Shown here one piece after another: positions 32,320 through 42,727 of a stretch of DNA of 43,360 nt. The stretch is from Thozetella sp. PMI_491. Its lineage: Eukaryota > Ascomycota > Sordariomycetes > Chaetosphaeriales > Chaetosphaeriaceae. Both the position numbers and the translations under genes were made by a program. Each line of letters starts with the position of its first letter. Within the stretch, counting starts at the first letter, position 1. The notes under the pieces were generated by a model. The model had not been told where the DNA came from. It worked only from the letters and a program-made list of their open reading frames with translations, and did not search any database. Location of the stretch: contig MU270156.1 in the NCBI GenBank assembly GCA_021432635.1, forward strand, positions 1 to 43,360, in the 5' to 3' direction.

Positions 32320-35300
32320 ATGGGACCCAGCCAGCAGGAGCCGAGCGGCGTCGTCCCGCGCGAGGCCGACGCCAGGCAGCCTCTTGCTACTGCTCCTGTC
32401 CCGCCGTTGCTGGCCCCCCTTCTTCCGGACCGCCCGGCGACAACAAGCACAGCTCTGCCCACCGTGGCGGAGGTGCCTTCGCCCGGGCACACCGAGAGAC
32501 CGGCTGTCAGTCAACTTCGCGCGACCTTCCGCTCAGGCGCCAACCCTCAGAGCACACTTCGCGTCGTCACACCTGAGCCTGTCGACGCGACCGTCGACTC
32601 TGTCGACAGCACAGGGAAGGGGGTCCAAGCCCTGCATCGTGGTTTTGGCTCGCTCTCACCCCAAACCTCACCTAGGCCGATACCCGGAGCTGGAGCCGGT
32701 CCGGGCGGTGGTAGCCGCCGCCAGGGCGTAGTCTTTCATGACACCTTTGGTGGCTCCTATGACAGTACCTCTTCAAGCCCCCCGCCAAAGGCGTCCTCCT
32801 TCCGGCCGAGGACACGCACCATGGACGGTGCCTTTCGACAGCATACCCTGGCTTCAGTCGAGACCCGCCACCGTGTTGGCTCCTTCTCCTCCCCCGTTAC
32901 CTCCCACGACGATCTCAGAGCAGTGCCGCCGCAGGCGGCATCTGTAGAGGTGCATAGGCTCCAAGATCTGCAACCCTCTACACTTACGCCTACCTCCAAG
33001 GAGAAAAAGTCAACATCGCGCAGCAGGCTCATAAAACGGACAACGTCTCATCCCACCTCGCCGCTGCTGTCCCCCCCTCCTTCTGTCGACTCTTTACCTT
33101 CGCCCATTCCCACGGATGATGCGAACAAAGTTTTGATGCTTATGAAGACGCTGTGCGGCAAGATGCGCGGGACTGTCGAGTATCAGATCGAGCCTGACGG
33201 GCAGTGGTATGGAGGTCTCTGTTACATTGAGGAGGAAAAGGGGAGTCTGATGTTTGACCCGGGTGATAGCGGCCCATTCCACCACGCCCTCATCGCGGAT
33301 CTGCGAGGTTGCCGCGTTCTGCCGGTCGAGCGCGCCGACGGGGGAGGCCAATGTTTGGAGATTACACCCTTGCAACCTAGTGTTCATCTAATTCTCCAAC
33401 CCACAGCTGCCCAGGAACTCGAGCTTTGGCTGGCTGCCCTTTTATGTTGGCAACAGCTACGACCGGGGGGGAACAAGCTCAGCCCTGGTCGCCCTGGTAG
33501 CAGTACACCCCCCGTCCGGCCCGAAATTAAGCAGCGAACCTCCTCCTCTGGCCTCAAGGACGCCGCCATAATCAAGGTAGGCAAGGTTATGCTCTGGGAC
33601 AAGGGCCTTGCTACCTCACCCGGGGCCATCATTAAGCGTCCGTCCACGCGCGATCTAAGGTCTCCCCAAACTTCCTGGAGGAGAGTTTCCTGCATTCTTC
33701 AGGACAATGGCGAGTTCAAGCTGGTGACGGAGAACGACGTCACCGTACTCTCTGTCATTGAATTGCCACAGCTGGCCAGGTCAGCGATCCAGCAGCTAGA
33801 CAAGTCCGTCCTGGACGAGGACCACTGCATCGGCGTCTTTCCCATCTACGCCGCAACCTCTACACAACTGTCGATATTTCGCCCTGTCTATATTGCCCTC
33901 GACTCTCGTGTGCTTTTCGAAGTATGGTTCGTTCTCCTGCGCGCCTTCACCATCCCGGAAATCTACGGGCTAGACGCATCGAATGGGGACCAGGTCTACG
34001 AATTGACTGATCTAAAGGCCGAGCCCACTGGGGAGCTCTTTCGCGTTGAGAAGACGGTCACAGTTCGCGTCACCGAAGCTAAGATCCGCAGTCGCAGCGA
34101 CATTGGCACCCACGATAGGCATCCTAAAGGGGACAATGACCCTCTGATTGGCAACTATCTTGCCGAGGTGATTCTCGACGGCGAAGTGCGAGCCCGTACT
34201 ACCACAAAGACAGACACCAAATCTCCCTTTTGGCGCGAAGAGTGCGAGTTTACCGATCTCCCGCCGACGTTGCCATGCCTTTCGGTAGTGCTCAAGCGCG
34301 TAGACGGCAACCTGGAAAGTTTAAGCCACCAAATCCAGGCATCGCTCGGGCTGCCGAAGACCGGACACCTGACCGAGGTTGCGTGCGGATCTGTCGATAT
34401 ACTCCTACATCAGCTGGAGCGTGGCAAGGACCATGAACAATGGCTACCTGTTAATGACGGCCGACAGCAGGTAATTGGTACCATGCTGGTCAAAGTCCAT
34501 CATGAAGAGCTCATCGTGCTGCTCTCGAGCCGGTACCAGCCGCTGTCCGAGTTGCTTCACCGCTTCACGTCGGGTCTAACAGCGCAGATCACCGAGGCGC
34601 TCCCCGGTCAGCTCCGGAGGGTGGCCGAGATCCTGCTTAACATTTTCCAGGTATCAGGCAAGGCGACAGAGTGGCTCCTCAACCTAGTCGAGGACGAAAT
34701 CGACGGTATTGGGAACCAGACCACCATGAAGAAACCTCGCTTCAGCCGCCGCCTCAAGTCCAACGAATCTGCCGACTCGGCTAGCGACCGGGAGCAGCTA
34801 GTTCGTGACATGGGAAAATCCTTACAAGGGGAGGCTAACCTGCTTTTCCGTGGCAACTCGCTGCTCACCCAAGCCCTTGAATTTCACATGCGCCGCCTTG
34901 GCAAGGAATACCTGGAGGAGGTCCTAGCTGATAAGATCTTCGAGATAAACGAGATCAACCCGGATTGCGAGGTCGATCCAGGCAAACTGCAGAACAGTGA
35001 GGACGTCCAGCAGCATTGGGCACAACTGATACACCTCACCACTGAAGTTTGGGAGTGCATCGCCTCGTCTGCTGCACGACTCCCTCCAGAGCTACGCCAT
35101 GTTCTCAAGTACATTCGAGCCGTTGCTGAAGATCGCTACGGGGATTTCCTCCGTACCGTGACTTACACATCTGTCTCGGGCTTCCTCTTTCTCCGCTTCA
35201 TCTGCCCGGCCATTCTAAACCCCAAGCTATTCGGTCTTCTTCGCGACCACCCGCGGCCACGGGCACAACGGACGCTAACGCTTGTCGCAAAGGGACTACA

Positions 35301-36138
35301 GGCGTTAGCCAACTTATCAACAATCGGCAAGAAGGAGACATGGATGGATCCCATGAACCGTTTCCTCAACACAAACCGGCAGTCCCTCAAGGACTTCCTC
35401 GATGAGGTTTGCTACATATCGGTAGAGCGCACGAATATCACCCTTCCCGCTTCATACTCGACTCCGATCACGATCCTCGGCCGAGCCTCGCCGGTAGAGC
35501 GCGAGGGCTTCCCATCTTTGCCGTATTTAATCGATCATGCGCGCAACTTCGCGGGTCTAGTGAAGCTCTGGGTGGAACGGAGCCGTGGGTCCAGCAGCGA
35601 AGCCCAGCTTTTTGAGGGCGAATTGCTAGAGTTCAACACCATTTCTGTCGATCTTTACCGTCGAGCAAATGACTGCTACACACGCGTTGAATCGGCTCGC
35701 GCTGCCGAGAGCGCCAGTCAGGTGACGACGGAAGACCACATGAGCTTGGTGGATGCGATGGAACATGCTAGCCTGATAGACACCCTCAATGTTTCGTCCT
35801 ACAATAGCTCAGCCATCTTCACAGAGCGCGAGGGACGGCCACCGGGTTCTTCAGGAAGTGAGATGGACAGCTCCGGAGCCGGATGGGGCAGCCGCGATGG
35901 CCGGCTTGGGCGTGAACACCCGGCACGCCAATTTTCGGGAAGTAGCGAAGTATCTAGTACTGGTGGGACAATGCGCAGCTTGCGAAACGGGAAGAACGCG
36001 AGGAAGTTTCTCAGCGGCTTCATGCGGCGGAATCGTGCAGCATCGCCTGATGTGACTTCCTCTCCGGCTGCCAGCAGAGAGAGGGACTGGGACAAGGACT
36101 ACAACCGGGATCGGGACAAGCATGGAATAGAACAATGA
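32320..36138 (+). CDS. BUD2: Ras GTPase-activating protein, BUD2/CLA2 type
   Basis: Stimulates GTP hydrolysis by a Ras-family GTPase, most likely the Rsr1/Bud1-like protein that sets growth-site polarity; acts at the cell cortex. One uninterrupted frame of 1,272 residues. The ATG at 32320 is the first in frame. Residues 1-260 are Ser/Pro-rich and probably disordered. About 264-377 look like a PH-type domain, and a second PH-like segment follows around 450-550. About 575-730 resemble a C2 domain (with SPFWREECEF). The RasGAP domain spans about 835-1040. It has the Arg-finger segment LLFRGNSLLTQALE and the signature FLRFICPAILNPKLF. The tail is basic and polar. Order and length fit fungal BUD2 rather than IRA or neurofibromin proteins, which are far larger. 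No intron is needed, though in-frame introns of 3n length cannot be excluded. Confidence 0.9.
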   Translation: MGPSQQEPSGVVPREADARQPLATAPVPPLLAPLLPDRPATTSTALPTVAEVPSPGHTERPAVSQLRATFRSGANPQSTLRVVTPEPVDATVDSVDSTGKGVQALHRGFGSLSPQTSPRPIPGAGAGPGGGSRRQGVVFHDTFGGSYDSTSSSPPPKASSFRPRTRTMDGAFRQHTLASVETRHRVGSFSSPVTSHDDLRAVPPQAASVEVHRLQDLQPSTLTPTSKEKKSTSRSRLIKRTTSHPTSPLLSPPPSVDSLPSPIPTDDANKVLMLMKTLCGKMRGTVEYQIEPDGQWYGGLCYIEEEKGSLMFDPGDSGPFHHALIADLRGCRVLPVERADGGGQCLEITPLQPSVHLILQPTAAQELELWLAALLCWQQLRPGGNKLSPGRPGSSTPPVRPEIKQRTSSSGLKDAAIIKVGKVMLWDKGLATSPGAIIKRPSTRDLRSPQTSWRRVSCILQDNGEFKLVTENDVTVLSVIELPQLARSAIQQLDKSVLDEDHCIGVFPIYAATSTQLSIFRPVYIALDSRVLFEVWFVLLRAFTIPEIYGLDASNGDQVYELTDLKAEPTGELFRVEKTVTVRVTEAKIRSRSDIGTHDRHPKGDNDPLIGNYLAEVILDGEVRARTTTKTDTKSPFWREECEFTDLPPTLPCLSVVLKRVDGNLESLSHQIQASLGLPKTGHLTEVACGSVDILLHQLERGKDHEQWLPVNDGRQQVIGTMLVKVHHEELIVLLSSRYQPLSELLHRFTSGLTAQITEALPGQLRRVAEILLNIFQVSGKATEWLLNLVEDEIDGIGNQTTMKKPRFSRRLKSNESADSASDREQLVRDMGKSLQGEANLLFRGNSLLTQALEFHMRRLGKEYLEEVLADKIFEINEINPDCEVDPGKLQNSEDVQQHWAQLIHLTTEVWECIASSAARLPPELRHVLKYIRAVAEDRYGDFLRTVTYTSVSGFLFLRFICPAILNPKLFGLLRDHPRPRAQRTLTLVAKGLQALANLSTIGKKETWMDPMNRFLNTNRQSLKDFLDEVCYISVERTNITLPASYSTPITILGRASPVEREGFPSLPYLIDHARNFAGLVKLWVERSRGSSSEAQLFEGELLEFNTISVDLYRRANDCYTRVESARAAESASQVTTEDHMSLVDAMEHASLIDTLNVSSYNSSAIFTEREGRPPGSSGSEMDSSGAGWGSRDGRLGREHPARQFSGSSEVSSTGGTMRSLRNGKNARKFLSGFMRRNRAASPDVTSSPAASRERDWDKDYNRDRDKHGIEQ

Positions 36139-36561
36139 GTCCTGGGTAGACGGTAGTGTGACGATGACGTGATTTCTTCTGTCTTTTAGCTTATGATAGG
36201 AGAAGGGCCGGCAAAAGGGGGGGCGACAGTCAGGGTGTTTCCTCGGCGAGCGGCACTTCAACAACAGAGACATGAACACTTGACGGGGACATGGAATACC
36301 AACCATCATTGCATTTTCAGAGCATGGCTTGAAAGCACCATCGTAGATGTGAACGATTACAAGCTGTGGCAAGAGACAGGGGCAGGAAACCTTCATACCA
36401 ATTTCAGGGTGGCACTCGCCAACCCATGAATCGGCAGGAAAACCGAATGCAGCTACTGCCTCTCTAGTTTGGGATGTCCAAGTATCATAATTCTCGATGT
36501 CCCTGATCCGTCGAGACTAGCACGCAGGTAGGAAAAGCTGACGCGTTTAGAATGGCGGAGC
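36139..36561. other. Convergent intergenic region
   Basis: This 423-bp stretch holds the 3' ends of the RasGAP gene (plus) and the cyclophilin 40 gene (minus). No gene or repeat is recognised. Confidence 0.5.
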
Positions 36562-37801
36562 TCAAGAAAAGAATTTCTTGTATGCCGCCTTCTCTTTAGC
36601 TAGTCTCGCACCTGCCGCCTTCTTGACAGCCGCCAGCTCGTTGGTGATGGCACTGTCCTCGGGAGCTAGCTTATGAGCGGCCTCGAGATCTGTAATGGCG
36701 GCGTCCTCATCCTTCATACGGACATATGCGAACCCACGTCGGTATAGTGCTTTCGCTTTGTCCTTGTCCGAGATTGTACCGACCGCGAGAGCACTTGTGG
36801 CTACGCGAACGCAGTCATCCCATGCGCTGAGCTTGAGGTTCATCAATGCGGCATTGCTGTTGAGGGAGACGCGCATGGTGTCTATCTTGCTTTTGGTGTC
36901 GGCAGGCTCGTTGTCTAGGTCAGGATCCTCGTTCAGATAGCGCAAACCTTTCTGGTATTTGTCCAGAGCGACCTCAAGATTGCCGGCTTTGAAGGCCTTG
37001 TTACCGAATTCCTTGCAGTCGGTCGCAACCTGGAGAATCTTGGTAGCCGTCAAGGGTTGATCGGTGTTGGACTCATCCTCGGGAAAGTCCTCATACTCGT
37101 CGCCGAGCGCGTCGGCCTTCTTGGTCTCGGCAAACACAGCCGCATCGCCAGTCAGCTCACCGCAGTCGAAGATGACAGCATCCTTGATGGGCCGGTCACC
37201 TCCTTGGGTGGGCAAATTCTCGATTTGCCGCACCACCGACTTGCCGCTGAGCACCTGGCCGAAGACAACATGTTTATTGTCAAGGTGCGGGGTGGGCACA
37301 GTGGTCACGAAGAACTGGGACCCATTGGTGTCTGAGGGAGTTAACACGGCGCGCACATAAAACGGCGAGGGCAACCGGGAGCAAAGGGAAGAGAAGGGTG
37401 GTGGGTTAAGGCGAGGTGCAAAACTTACTTGCGCCTGCATTCGCCATCGATAGCAGGAAGGGGCGATCATGCTTCAGTTGGAAGTTCTCGTCCTCGAACT
37501 TGGCCCCGTAAATCGACTCCCCACCGGTGCCGTTGCCTTCGGTGAAGTCGCCGCCCTGGATCATAAACTGCTTGATGACGCGGTGGAAGAGGGAGCCCTT
37601 GAAGTGCAAGGGCTTGCCCAGCTTGCCCAGTCCCTTCTCGCCAGTGCAGAGGCAGCGAAAGTTCTCGGCCGTCTTGGGGACCACATCGTTAAACAGTTCC
37701 AGCACGATACGGCCAGCAGGTTTACTACCGATGGTGATGTCGAAGAAGACACGGCTGCGGCTGTTGGTTGCCTGGTCTGAGGTAGCCATGATGGGCGACA
37801 A
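36562..37801 (-). CDS. CPR6: Cyclophilin 40 peptidyl-prolyl isomerase with TPR domain
   Basis: A cytosolic Hsp90 co-chaperone with peptidyl-prolyl cis-trans isomerase activity. Two exons, 37801-37429 and 37331-36562, with a 97-nt GT-AG intron; 380 residues, or 376 from the second Met at 37789. The cyclophilin domain fills about residues 10-185: [15 protein letters not shown] holds the catalytic Arg and the active-site Phe/Met/Gln, and [18 protein letters not shown] is rebuilt exactly across the splice. The long [18 protein letters not shown] loop is typical of the CYP40/CYPA class. The C-terminal half (about 215-365) has three TPR-like helical repeats with K/N/R positions of the Hsp90 EEVD clamp ([31 protein letters not shown]). 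The length fits yeast Cpr6. The gene precedes DTD1 on the same strand but has its own promoter. Confidence 0.95.
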
Positions 37802-38373
37802 ACTTCCCCGAGTTGCACTTAATTAGGCCACAACTGCCGCACGCTTGAGTGTCAGCGACCCTTGGGCAAATCACCAGTGTTACGTCCGGCCAGGTAGGTG
37901 GCTAGGGAGTGAGCGAGGCGTTTCCGAGGCAGGAGTGAGCACAGCGGCAGCAAGCTAATCAGCATTGCCGGCGGAGAAAGTCACCGGCGGTCGCTGGCCG
38001 CCGGCCTCTCCCCTCACCTACCCGGGGCCGGAAGAGGCCTGAGTGGAGACTTTGCTTACCTTGCCCTGATCAATCACGGCGAATTGGGTGATAAGTCTTC
38101 CCGCTCGTGGAGGAGGGGAGGAGTAATCGGCTAATAGTTGCAGATGCGTACACTACAGAATGGTGTTTGAAAGAGCCTCTTTTAGATTCTGTGCTATGTA
38201 TGTGCGTGTGAGTGAAAGCGATTAAGGGCGAGAGCAAGGCAGACAGGGCCTCGCATGAAAAGTGGGGCATTGCGCCCCGAGCTGGAACATTCCACGGTGG
38301 GCCACAGCTGAGCGGGAAGGAGCCTTTCTCCCTACCTAGGCCCTTTCCTTTCCTTCGGTTAAGGTACAGTAGG

Positions 38374-38443
38374 TACCTAAGGTGCCTACCTACCTTAGGC
38401 ACAGTGCATGCCTTTAAGGCAAGGTAGGTAGGTACCTTAGGTA
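38374..38443. repeat. 23-bp inverted repeat, stem-loop capable
   Basis: The arm 38374-38396 is the reverse complement of 38421-38443 at 22 of 23 positions, around a 24-base loop that itself contains a near-palindrome at 38410-38420. It is built from GGTA/TACC words. It could extrude as a hairpin in DNA or fold in a transcript. Patches of the same word occur elsewhere in the window (7240-7290, 38803-38860), so it may belong to a dispersed family of short palindromes. Confidence 0.75.
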
Positions 38444-38802
38444 TTGTACTTGGCTATGCCTCCCTGGCCGCTGCGGTGCCCGCTGCGCCGATTAGTCCTT
38501 GTTTGCCTCCTTGGACACCTCTTCTAGATGCATAGTCCGCTGCCTTATTGTTTTGGGTAGAAAGAGGAAAGGGAGAGATAGCAAGTATTGGCCTCTAGCC
38601 TGCGGTATGGAGGGTACTACTATTACTGAATTTGCCGCGTCGCACAGGGCCGCCAATGGCAGCCTGAGCTGCCTTTAGGCTTTCCACTGGCAGACTTTGA
38701 GCTATAAAGCCTTGCCAATTATGACACCGCGCAATGAGCCAGCTGAAAGTGTGTTTGTGTGTAGCAGAGGAGATGATGCAGCAGCGGACCTCATACCTCA
38801 GG

Positions 38803-38860
38803 TGTACCTACCTTTGCTACCTGGGTAGGTAAGGTACCTACCTACGTATGGTACAACCTA
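38803..38860. repeat. GGTA/TACC palindrome cluster
   Basis: A second patch of alternating TACC and GGTA words with imperfect inverted symmetry (GTACCTACC on the left, GGTAGGTAAGGTAC on the right), about 50 bp beyond the DTD1 stop codon. It could lie in that gene's 3' UTR or terminator region. Confidence 0.55.
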
Positions 38861-38912
38861 GGAAGCCTGAATCGCTAGTCCCCGTCTGCCAATCCCTATC
38901 TGTGTCTCTCCC

Positions 38913-39730
38913 CTACTGTGCCTTCTGCCCAGTAGACAGCTCCAGAGTTACCTGTTTTCGCGCGAATGCCTCCTCCATTAGCCGGTCATCGTCCACCCAA
39001 GAGGGAACTGCCGCTCGTTTCGTCACTCACCGGGCCGTCATTCACGCTGGCAACCAGCATATGGGCCTGGAACACTCCATCCTTAACTTTCTCCGGGGTA
39101 TAGCCTTTTTGGACCTTCCCGTAAAAGCACTGGTACAGCCTCCTGGCCTCGTCCCCCCCCATGGCGCCGTGGAAATCGGGTTTGCTGCCCTTTTTGGTGG
39201 AGGCCAAGAGTGTGAACTGGGAAACTGGGAAAAGGTATGGACCTGTCAATAAGGGGAGATCTCTGCTGGGACATGCCGGGCAGCGCTGTCCATACCACAC
39301 AATACCTCGCCCTCGATATCTTGGACGCTCTTCTTCCACTGTTTCGACTGGTCAGACCGGGCACAAAGTTAACTGGAGCCACCGGATATAGACCAGGGCT
39401 GATGCAGTCCATGGGGGCCGGGAAAGAAGGTAAGAGGAGGAGAGGCGGAAAGCAACAGTCATACCCGTGCCCCTGTGTCATCGTCCCACAACTTCATCTT
39501 GAGAACCTTAGCAGCGAGAGACTCGGCCTCCTTTTCAGTATCGCTAGGGGCCACTGCGGCAAGCACGAGGATACCTCTGCCAATAGAGGATACCACTTCC
39601 TCTTCGACAGTGACCGAAGCAGAAAGAACGCGCTGGATTATAGCTAGAAAATAGTGTGCAACGTGTTGGCGTATGGCTAGTCAGGTGGTGGTCAGAAAAA
39701 AGTGTGAGCCCTCCTCTTCTTACCTTTCAT
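38913..39730 (-). CDS. DTD1: D-aminoacyl-tRNA deacylase
   Basis: Removes D-amino acids (and mischarged glycine) from tRNA, a cytosolic proofreading step of translation. Five exons: 39730-39724, 39643-39465, 39338-39296, 39224-39031, 38951-38913; all introns GT-AG and in phase; 153 residues, the normal DTD size. The first exon is only seven nucleotides and codes MK plus one base. Splicing restores MKAIIQRVLSASVTVEEE, the conserved N-terminus. Later motifs are KMKLWDDDTGARWKKSV, CVSQFTLLASTKKGSKPDFHGAM (the SQFTL active-site segment) and NDGPVTLE (the Gly-Pro motif that excludes L-aminoacyl groups). Every exon is needed for a complete fold, and all motifs are intact. It lies between cyclophilin 40 and the divergent NOT3/5 gene. 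Confidence 0.93.
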
Positions 39731-40551
39731 TCTTAGGAGTTCCAGAGATGCGTTGCAACGCTAGCTGGGGTCCGGCTCGGTATATGGGAAGGTGCATGCC
39801 AATATTAGGTTGATAAATGAAAAGATATTCTTTGGGCAAGTTCAGACAGATAATAATCAGGACGCGCCAGTCCATGGGCTCTCGGTAGAGCAGAGAGGGT
39901 TCACTTTGGGGTCCCCTTACCAAATGTGGCTACGCAAGAGTCATAAAGTACGTGACTAGCAGGCTGCCAACCGTAAGCGTGTTTGTAATCTATAGTCGCT
40001 TCTACAGGCCAAAAGATAGATGTCGATTGGACCCACTCTGGCCCCAACCGCACCCGACAGCGGTGACTTGAGCTTGGTGGTCATCGCGTACATTCTTGAT
40101 TGGTGTTTGTTACAGGCAAACAGCCGGCTTGCTTTGTTTCGACACTTTGCCATCACCTTCACAGTCTTGCTGGGGCAGACAAACACGGCCCTACGGGAGT
40201 GAGCCACCATTGCAGGCGCCTATATTTCCATCGATACACCTTCTCTTGGCTGCTGCCTATCGTCCCCGGTTTTCATCCGCAAGGTTCAAGCCCCGACCTG
40301 CCCTAAACTTGCGATTGGGAAGTTTTGGAGCTGAAGCTCTCCCACTCTACGACCACTTCCACATCCACCACTGCGACTGCACGCCCTCTCGCGCAGCTCT
40401 GACCGAAACTGACCTACTGAGACCATCCAGCCCTGGCTGCCCGCAGTCGCCGTCCAATCTCTCGAACAGACCCCGTGGCTTCTCGCGCCATTGCGACCGA
40501 CACGTACGAACCCAGCCGCTCACAGTCGCACTCGGTCGGCTAGTCCTCAGT
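39731..40551. other. Divergent promoter region of DTD1 and NOT3/5
   Basis: An 821-bp stretch between two divergent housekeeping genes, holding both promoters and leaders. The plus-strand frame of NOT3/5 is open upstream to 40096, but the sequence there (Arg/Pro/Ser-rich) lacks family similarity and is probably leader. No RNA gene is seen. Confidence 0.5.
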
Positions 40552-42727
40552 ATGGCGGCACGAAAACTGGCCCAGGAGGTCGACAAGTGCTTCAAAAAAG
40601 TTGCGGAGGGCGTTGCCGAGTTTGAAGCCATTTATGACAAGATTGAACAGTCGACGAATCCTGCCCAGAAGGAGAAGCTCGAGGACAACCTCAAGCGCGA
40701 GATCAAGAAGCTACAGAGACTGCGGGACCAAATCAAGACATGGGCTGCAAGCAACGACATCAAGGACAAGGGTCCTCTGTTGGAGCACCGGCGTCTGATC
40801 GAGACGGTACGTCGCTTTCGCCCCTGCAATTGTTCTTTACTCTCTGTTGTCACATTGGTTCCCCTTCCCCTCGCTGTACACGCATTCCCTGCTGACTCTT
40901 GGTGCTCATGCAGCAAATGGAGAAATTCAAGGCTGTCGAGAAGGCCATGAAGACTAAGGCCTACTCAAAAGAAGGTCTCTCCGCAGCCGCCAAGCTGGAC
41001 CCCAGGGAACAAGCAAAATTGGACGCGGGCGAATTCCTGAGCAGCATGGTCGATGAACTCGAGCAGCAGATCGAGAGCCTCGAAGCCGAAGGCGAGTCTA
41101 TCTCAGCCACCATGAAGAAAGGGAAAGGGCACAGCGCCAAGGCCGATCGGATGAGCGCCATCGAAGGCATAATCGAGAGGCACAAGTTTCACCAAGGCAA
41201 GCTGGAGCTGATCCGCCGGTCGCTGGAGAATGGAGGGGTCGAGGCCGAACAAGTAACAGAGCTGGAGGAGAGTATCCGATACTACGTGTCGGACGGCATG
41301 AACGATGACTACATAGATGATGAAGGCATGTATGACGACCTCGCCCTCGAGGAGGAGGAGGACGCCTACGGAATGAACCAGGACAACGACAAGGGTTCTT
41401 CCCAGGACACCCAGTCGGTACAAGATGACATCGTCGAGCCCGAACCGAGGAGCTCGAGCGCGGCCGCAGGGAAGCAGAGGAGCACAACAACGGACGCAAC
41501 TGCGCCGCCTACCAGAAGACCATCAACCCAGCTTAAATCGCCTCTTCCGACCCTTGCCACAGTACACCAACCGTTGCCTACCATCAGCAATGGCCCCACC
41601 CAGGGTGTTTCCTCCATGAAGCCGGCCTCGGTACCCACGAGGCCGGCAGGGGAAGGGCTAAAGTATGCAAGCGCTGCCGCCGCTGCCGCCGCCAGCGACA
41701 AGAACAATGTAGGCATTGCGCCCCTACCCCCACCGCCGTCCGCGAGCGGTAGCATCAACACTTTGCCCCCTGGACAACCCAAGACAAGTACTACAAGCTC
41801 CCCCAGCACAGCTTCGATACAGTTAGCAGGGCAAAGCGCATCACAACAGCAGGCTGACAAGCCCGTGCCCTCCATACTGCCGCCAACTGGCCTTGCGGCG
41901 GCGTCTAGTCTTGCGTCAAAACCGGAAAGTACCAAGGCTGCCTCGGCTAGGGGTAAAACACCTACACCTGCGACTGCGCCGGAGCAGACGGAAACATCAA
42001 AAGGTAAACCTCATCTCTCTCCAAGTCCATGGGCGCTTTCTATGCTAACTGTTGTGCTTCAGCACAATCTAATGGTGTCGCAAACGGTATCAACCAGATT
42101 ATGGAGGAGAAAGACGAGGAGTCAATCTACCACCTACCATCCTCCCTTCAAGATCTCGTCGAGTCGTTTGAGACAACCAAGAAGCGGCCAGCTACGCTAG
42201 CCTCTCCTGCAACGGCGAGAATGCTCGCGGCGGCCGAAGCTAGCAAGCCTGATGCCGTCGACGCCGAGGCGCCACGGACTTACTATCCAGAGAACCGCTT
42301 CCAGACATCGTCGCAATTCCCCCAGGAGCCGCTATCAATCTTTGATGACCCGCGACTGTACTCGCGGATCGAGGCAGACACGCTATTCTACGTCTTCTAC
42401 TACAAGCAAGGCACCTACCAACAGTATCTAGCTGCTAAGTCTCTGAAGGACCAGAGCTGGCGCTTTCACAAGCAGTACCAGACCTGGTTCCAGAGGCACG
42501 AGGAGCCCAAGGCCATCACAGAAGAGTTTGAGCAAGGAACTTACCGTTTCTTCGACTACGAGAGCACCTGGTAGGGATATTGACTTTCCTCCCTTCCCCC
42601 CCACGACCCCCCTTCCTTCACAGAATTCCTTTCTCTCTCCCTGGCCCGAACTAATATATCTGGTAGGATGAACCGCCGCAAGGCCGACTTTAAGTTTGCC
42701 TACAAATTTCTCGAGGACGACGTTTGA
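40552..42727 (+). CDS. NOT3: CCR4-NOT complex subunit NOT3/NOT5
   Basis: A scaffold subunit of the CCR4-NOT deadenylase complex, acting in mRNA decay and transcription. Four exons: 40552-40806, 40914-42003, 42063-42570, 42667-42727, all GT-AG; 637 residues. The ATG at 40552 begins [17 protein letters not shown], the conserved family start. Residues 1-230 form the coiled-coil NOT3/5 N-terminal domain ([30 protein letters not shown] LDPREQAK). The middle is acidic, then Ser/Pro/Ala-rich and disordered. The C-terminal NOT box (about 500-637) contains [21 protein letters not shown], cut here by exon limits into [14 protein letters not shown] and YLAAKSL, and [17 protein letters not shown]. The last 61-nt exon supplies the final [11 protein letters not shown] segment, which an unspliced reading would lose to a TAG at the junction. 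Human CNOT3 and yeast Not5 share this layout. Confidence 0.95.

Larger units (their letters stand above)
37802..38912. other. Intergenic region with GGTA/TACC palindromes
   Basis: Promoter of cyclophilin 40 and 3' flank of DTD1. It contains a 23-bp inverted repeat (38374-38396 and 38421-38443) and a second GGTA/TACC palindrome cluster (38803-38860). No coding frame is convincing. Confidence 0.5.

Noticed and set aside
41366..41935. 189-codon minus-strand frame opposite the NOT3/5 linker
   Set aside because: Antisense shadow of the Ser/Pro/Ala-rich NOT3/5 linker, with no domain.
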